A DNA stretch of 64,000 nt from positions 1,178,001 through 1,242,000 of the forward strand of contig CP089459.1 in assembly GCA_026636295.1 (NCBI GenBank), written 5' to 3'. The stretch is from Medakamo hakoo (taxonomy: Eukaryota; Chlorophyta; Trebouxiophyceae; Coccomyxaceae). The notes below the pieces were generated by a model. It searched no databases. It was not told where the DNA came from and was given only the letters and a program-made list of their open reading frames with translations. A program made the translations under genes and the position numbers. Positions within the stretch are counted from its first letter, which is position 1. Every line of letters begins with the position of its first letter. Shown here piece by piece: positions 60,258 to 64,000 of this stretch.

Positions 60258-62925
60258 ATGCCACACCCCGCCAGGCTGACACCTGGACGGCCGGCCTCGC
60301 CCCTGGCGCCGTCACACCACCTCGCTAGGCCTGCTCGCGTTCGTGCGAGCGCCGGCAGAGCGACAGCCGCACGCGACGGAGCCAATTCGCCGTCGCCGAC
60401 CACGGGGGACGCCCGCCAGCCGCGCATTGCACGCCCTGAGGACGCGAGCCATGTAGGATCCACGTCCACAAGCCGGGACGATCGGAAACATCGCGCCCGG
60501 CCCGCGGCCCGGCCGCCGGCCCGGCCCTCTTTTCGCGCGGCGCCACGACGCGCGCCCACCCCGACCGACCTGCTGCTGGCCGACGGCGGCCCGCCGCGCT
60601 GGATGAGCCCGCTGCCGAGTCCTGCCACGCAGGCCAGCCGCGAAGACCCGACGTCTCTCCCCCTGCTCTTCTTCCTGCCCGGCATCGACGGCGTCGGCCT
60701 GGCGGCCTGGCCCGCGTTTGAAGGGTTGGCCAGTCGCTTTGACGTTCGGTTCCTGGGCGTGCCCGCGGACGACCGCACAACCTTCGAAGGCCTGGTCGGG
60801 TTTGTGGCCGACGCGCTGGAGGCTGAGGCGGGTCAAGGTAGGCGGGGTGCTTGTGGGGCGCGTCGCGCTGGGCGAGCGAGGACGCCTCTTTTCTCCACCA
60901 CCCTCCCACCACCACCACCACCACCACCACCACCACCACCACCACCACCACCACCACCACCACCACCACCACCACCACCACCACCACCACCACCACCACC
61001 ACCACCACCACCACCACCACCACCACCACCACCACCACCACCACCACCACCACCACCACCACCACCACCACCACCACCACCACCACCACCACCACCACCA
61101 CCACCACCACCACCACCACCACCACCACCCCTGCGCTCACCCGCCACACACGCCCACACACACACTTTCAGGCGGCTCGTCACCCACCCGGCCCGTCTAC
61201 CTGGCGGGAGAGAGCTTTGGCGGGACGCTGGCGCTGGCGGTGGCGGCGCGGTGTCCGGCGCTGGTCGACCGCGTGCTCGTGTGCAACCCGGCGACGAGTT
61301 TCTCGCGGTCGCCCTGGTCGGGCGCGGCGCCACTGCTAGCCCGCGTGCCGCCGGAGCTGTACAGGGCGCTGCCGCTGGCGTTGGCACCCGCCCTAGGCAA
61401 CCCGCTGGCCATTGTGGCTGGGCGGGTGAGTCGTTCGGGCGTCAAGGGCGTGCCGGCTGTGGCAGCCGAACTCGCGGCGGGCGCGGCTGGCCTGGTCCCG
61501 CAGCTGGAAGCCCTGGCGTCCGCCCTGCCCGCTGCCACGCTGGAGTGGCGCCTGGGCCTGCTTTCTGCAGGTGAAGCCGCCGTCAACGCGAGCCTGGGCT
61601 TGGTGCGGGCGCGCGTCCTGGCCGTGGGCGGCCGCCTCGACACGCTCTTACCTTCGGCCGACGAGGTGAAACGCCTGGAAAAGGAGGTGGCCCGGTGCAA
61701 AGCGGTCGTGCTGCCGGCAGCATCCCACGCGTGCTTGCAAGAAGCCGGCGTGGACCTGGTGGCAATCATGGACGAGTCCGGTTTTTACACCCGCCACCGC
61801 CGGCTGAGTGGGCGGGTCGGGCCGCGGGCGGTGCGCCGCGGTGAGGCACCTCCTGTGCTCGCGGCCGACGGGTCCATCGCCCCGCTCACCCCACGCCACC
61901 CGGCGGATCCCATTGAACTGCCCACGCTGGGCGAGCTGGACGCGGCGGCGGGAAGGGTCACACGCTTCATCCGCGCCACGTGCTCGCCCGTCTTTTTCTC
62001 GCACGCGGGCGGGCGCATGGTCGCCGGCTTGGGCGGCCTGCCGACTCCGGGCGACCGCCCCCTCCTGTTCGTGGGCAACCACACCACCCTGGCCCTGGAC
62101 ATGGGCGTCATGGTCGAGGAACTGTTGCGGGAGAGGGGGATGCTGGTGCGTGGCCTGGCGCACCCCATCATTTTCTCGTCCGCCGCCGGGCGGGGAGGCG
62201 GCGAGGACGACGGGCAGGCGGGGCGTGGGCGCGGCCGCCGCGCCCGCCGCTCCACCACCACCTCCTCCAACAACGGCTTTGAAGCGTTCATGACCGAGTA
62301 CGGGGCCGTGCCCGTCGGCGGGCGCAACTTCCACCGCCTGCTGGCGACCGGCCAGGCCGTGCTGCTGTACCCGGGCGGCGTGCGCGAGGCGTACAAGCGG
62401 CGGGGCGAGGCGTATCGCCTGTTCTGGCCGGAGGGGCGGGACGAGTTTGTGCGCATGGCGGCCAGGCACGGCGCGGTCATCGTCCCCTTTGCCTGCGTCG
62501 GCCCGGAAGACTCGCTGCGCCTGGTCGCCGACGCGGACGACCTGGTGCGTCTGCCAGTCGTGGGCGCCGCGATCGACGCGCGCGCGCGTGAGACCGCCGG
62601 CCGGGTCCGCCCCGCCCGCGTCGGCGTGTCGGCGGATGCGGCCCTGGACGACGGCCGGTTCTTGGCGCCGGTCGTCGTCCCGGGCCCGCCCGACCGCATG
62701 TACTTTGCGTTCCGCCGCCCGATCGAGGTGGGCGCCTCCCTGGTGACGGACAGGGACGCCGCGGCGGCCACGTACAAGCACGTCAAAGCGGAAGTGGAAG
62801 CGGCCATTGCCTGGCTGCAGGCGGGGCGGGAGCGGGATGCGTACAGGGGTGCGGGCGCCCGCCTCGCGTTCGAGGCGCTCAACGGCCGGCGCGCGCCGAC
62901 GTTTGAGGCGGACTTCACTGTGTAG
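60258..62925 (+). CDS. Phytyl ester synthase / diacylglycerol acyltransferase family protein, plastid
   Basis: Two exons (60258-60837 and 61172-62925) encode 777 residues. The plant family (PES1/PES2) makes fatty acid phytyl esters and triacylglycerol in plastoglobules during chlorophyll breakdown. The N-terminal 90 residues (MPHPARLTPGRPASPLAPSH...) form a plastid transit peptide. The family block DGGPPRWMSPL follows, then the alpha/beta-hydrolase with LLFFLPGIDGVGL and the nucleophile elbow AGESFGG (Ser208). The C-terminal acyltransferase part has FVGNHTTLALDMGV near 500, then YGAVPVGGRNFHRLL, VLLYPGGVREAYKRRGE and AARHGAVIVPFACVG. Length is normal. The single intron contains 74 CCA repeats. 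The upstream ATG is preferred over MSPLP because the conserved DGGPPRW lies before the latter. Confidence 0.9.
60906..61127. repeat. (CCA)74 trinucleotide repeat in an intron
   Basis: Seventy-four perfect CCA units (222 bp) fill two thirds of the 334-bp intron of the phytyl ester synthase family gene. On the other strand it is (TGG)n. No interruption is visible, which implies recent expansion or contraction. Confidence 0.95.

Positions 62926-64000
<1,075 letters not shown>

Noticed and set aside
60718-61140. A poly-His protein read through the CCA repeat
   Set aside because: The upstream frame belongs to the phytyl ester synthase family exon 1 in another phase, and good GT-AG splice sites remove the repeat. 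Retention is possible but not supported.
60851-61339. A poly-Thr open frame over the CCA repeat
   Set aside because: It is a shadow of the repeat. Outside it the sequence matches neither the carrier protein frame nor any known domain.

Overview
The window is nuclear DNA of a small, very GC-rich and gene-dense green alga (Viridiplantae). The evidence is as follows. Introns are mostly short, with GTGCG or GTGAG donors and CAG acceptors. Codons end almost always in G or C. Several proteins are plant or algal types: a plastid ObgC GTPase, a phytyl ester synthase family protein, a plastid-type coproporphyrinogen III oxidase, the plant-type 6 kDa mitochondrial ATP synthase subunit, a MOR2/PAG1-type Furry protein and a LETM1-like protein. 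I cannot name the species. Compact GC-rich lineages such as prasinodermophytes, pedinophytes or some trebouxiophytes and sphaeropleaceans would all fit. About 29 genes lie in 64 kb. I see no transposon, no virus-like element, no tRNA or rRNA gene and no CRISPR array.

Layout, left (1-25 kb): the 3' end of a Cys-rich gene; a UbiA prenyltransferase (-); a secreted Cys-rich, Pro/Thr-rich protein (+); Integrator subunit INTS6 (+); a metallothionein (-); proteasome alpha5 (+); BUD22-type ribosome biogenesis factor (-); a very large TAF1 carrying a bromodomain and a C-terminal CW zinc finger (+); a mitochondrial LYR protein (-); a KH RNA-binding protein (+); a flavin monooxygenase (-); and a four-exon 62-residue ATP synthase 6 kDa subunit (+). 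Here the genes nearly alternate in strand, so most promoters are shared and divergent and most 3' ends are convergent.

Middle (25-48 kb): coproporphyrinogen oxidase (-), LETM1-like (-), an Ala-rich orphan (+), a triose-phosphate-translocator-like carrier (-), a protein with two p25-alpha/TPPP domains (+), an SLC25A44-like mitochondrial carrier (+), a 2,344-residue Furry/MOR2-type protein (-), class I fructose-bisphosphate aldolase (-) and prefoldin subunit 6 (+).

Right (48-64 kb): a second Ala-rich orphan (-), ZCCHC10 (-), a membrane-anchored GH5 glycosidase (-), a membrane/coiled-coil orphan (-), an EF-hand protein (-), a protein with a fatty-acid-binding-protein-like domain (-), a phytyl ester synthase family protein whose intron holds 74 perfect CCA repeats (+), and the first exon of ObgC (+), cut by the window end.

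The genes are mostly core housekeeping functions (transcription, proteasome, ribosome assembly, chaperone, plastid and mitochondrial metabolism) and do not form a pathway cluster. Exon boundaries were set by reading-frame continuity and GT-AG sites. Four genes have an unresolved or weak 5' end (translocator, GH5, membrane/coiled-coil protein, monooxygenase). A possible extra 5' exon also remains open for LETM1-like. The unusual points are domain architectures: TAF1 with CW, tandem TPPP, and an FABP-like domain in an alga.
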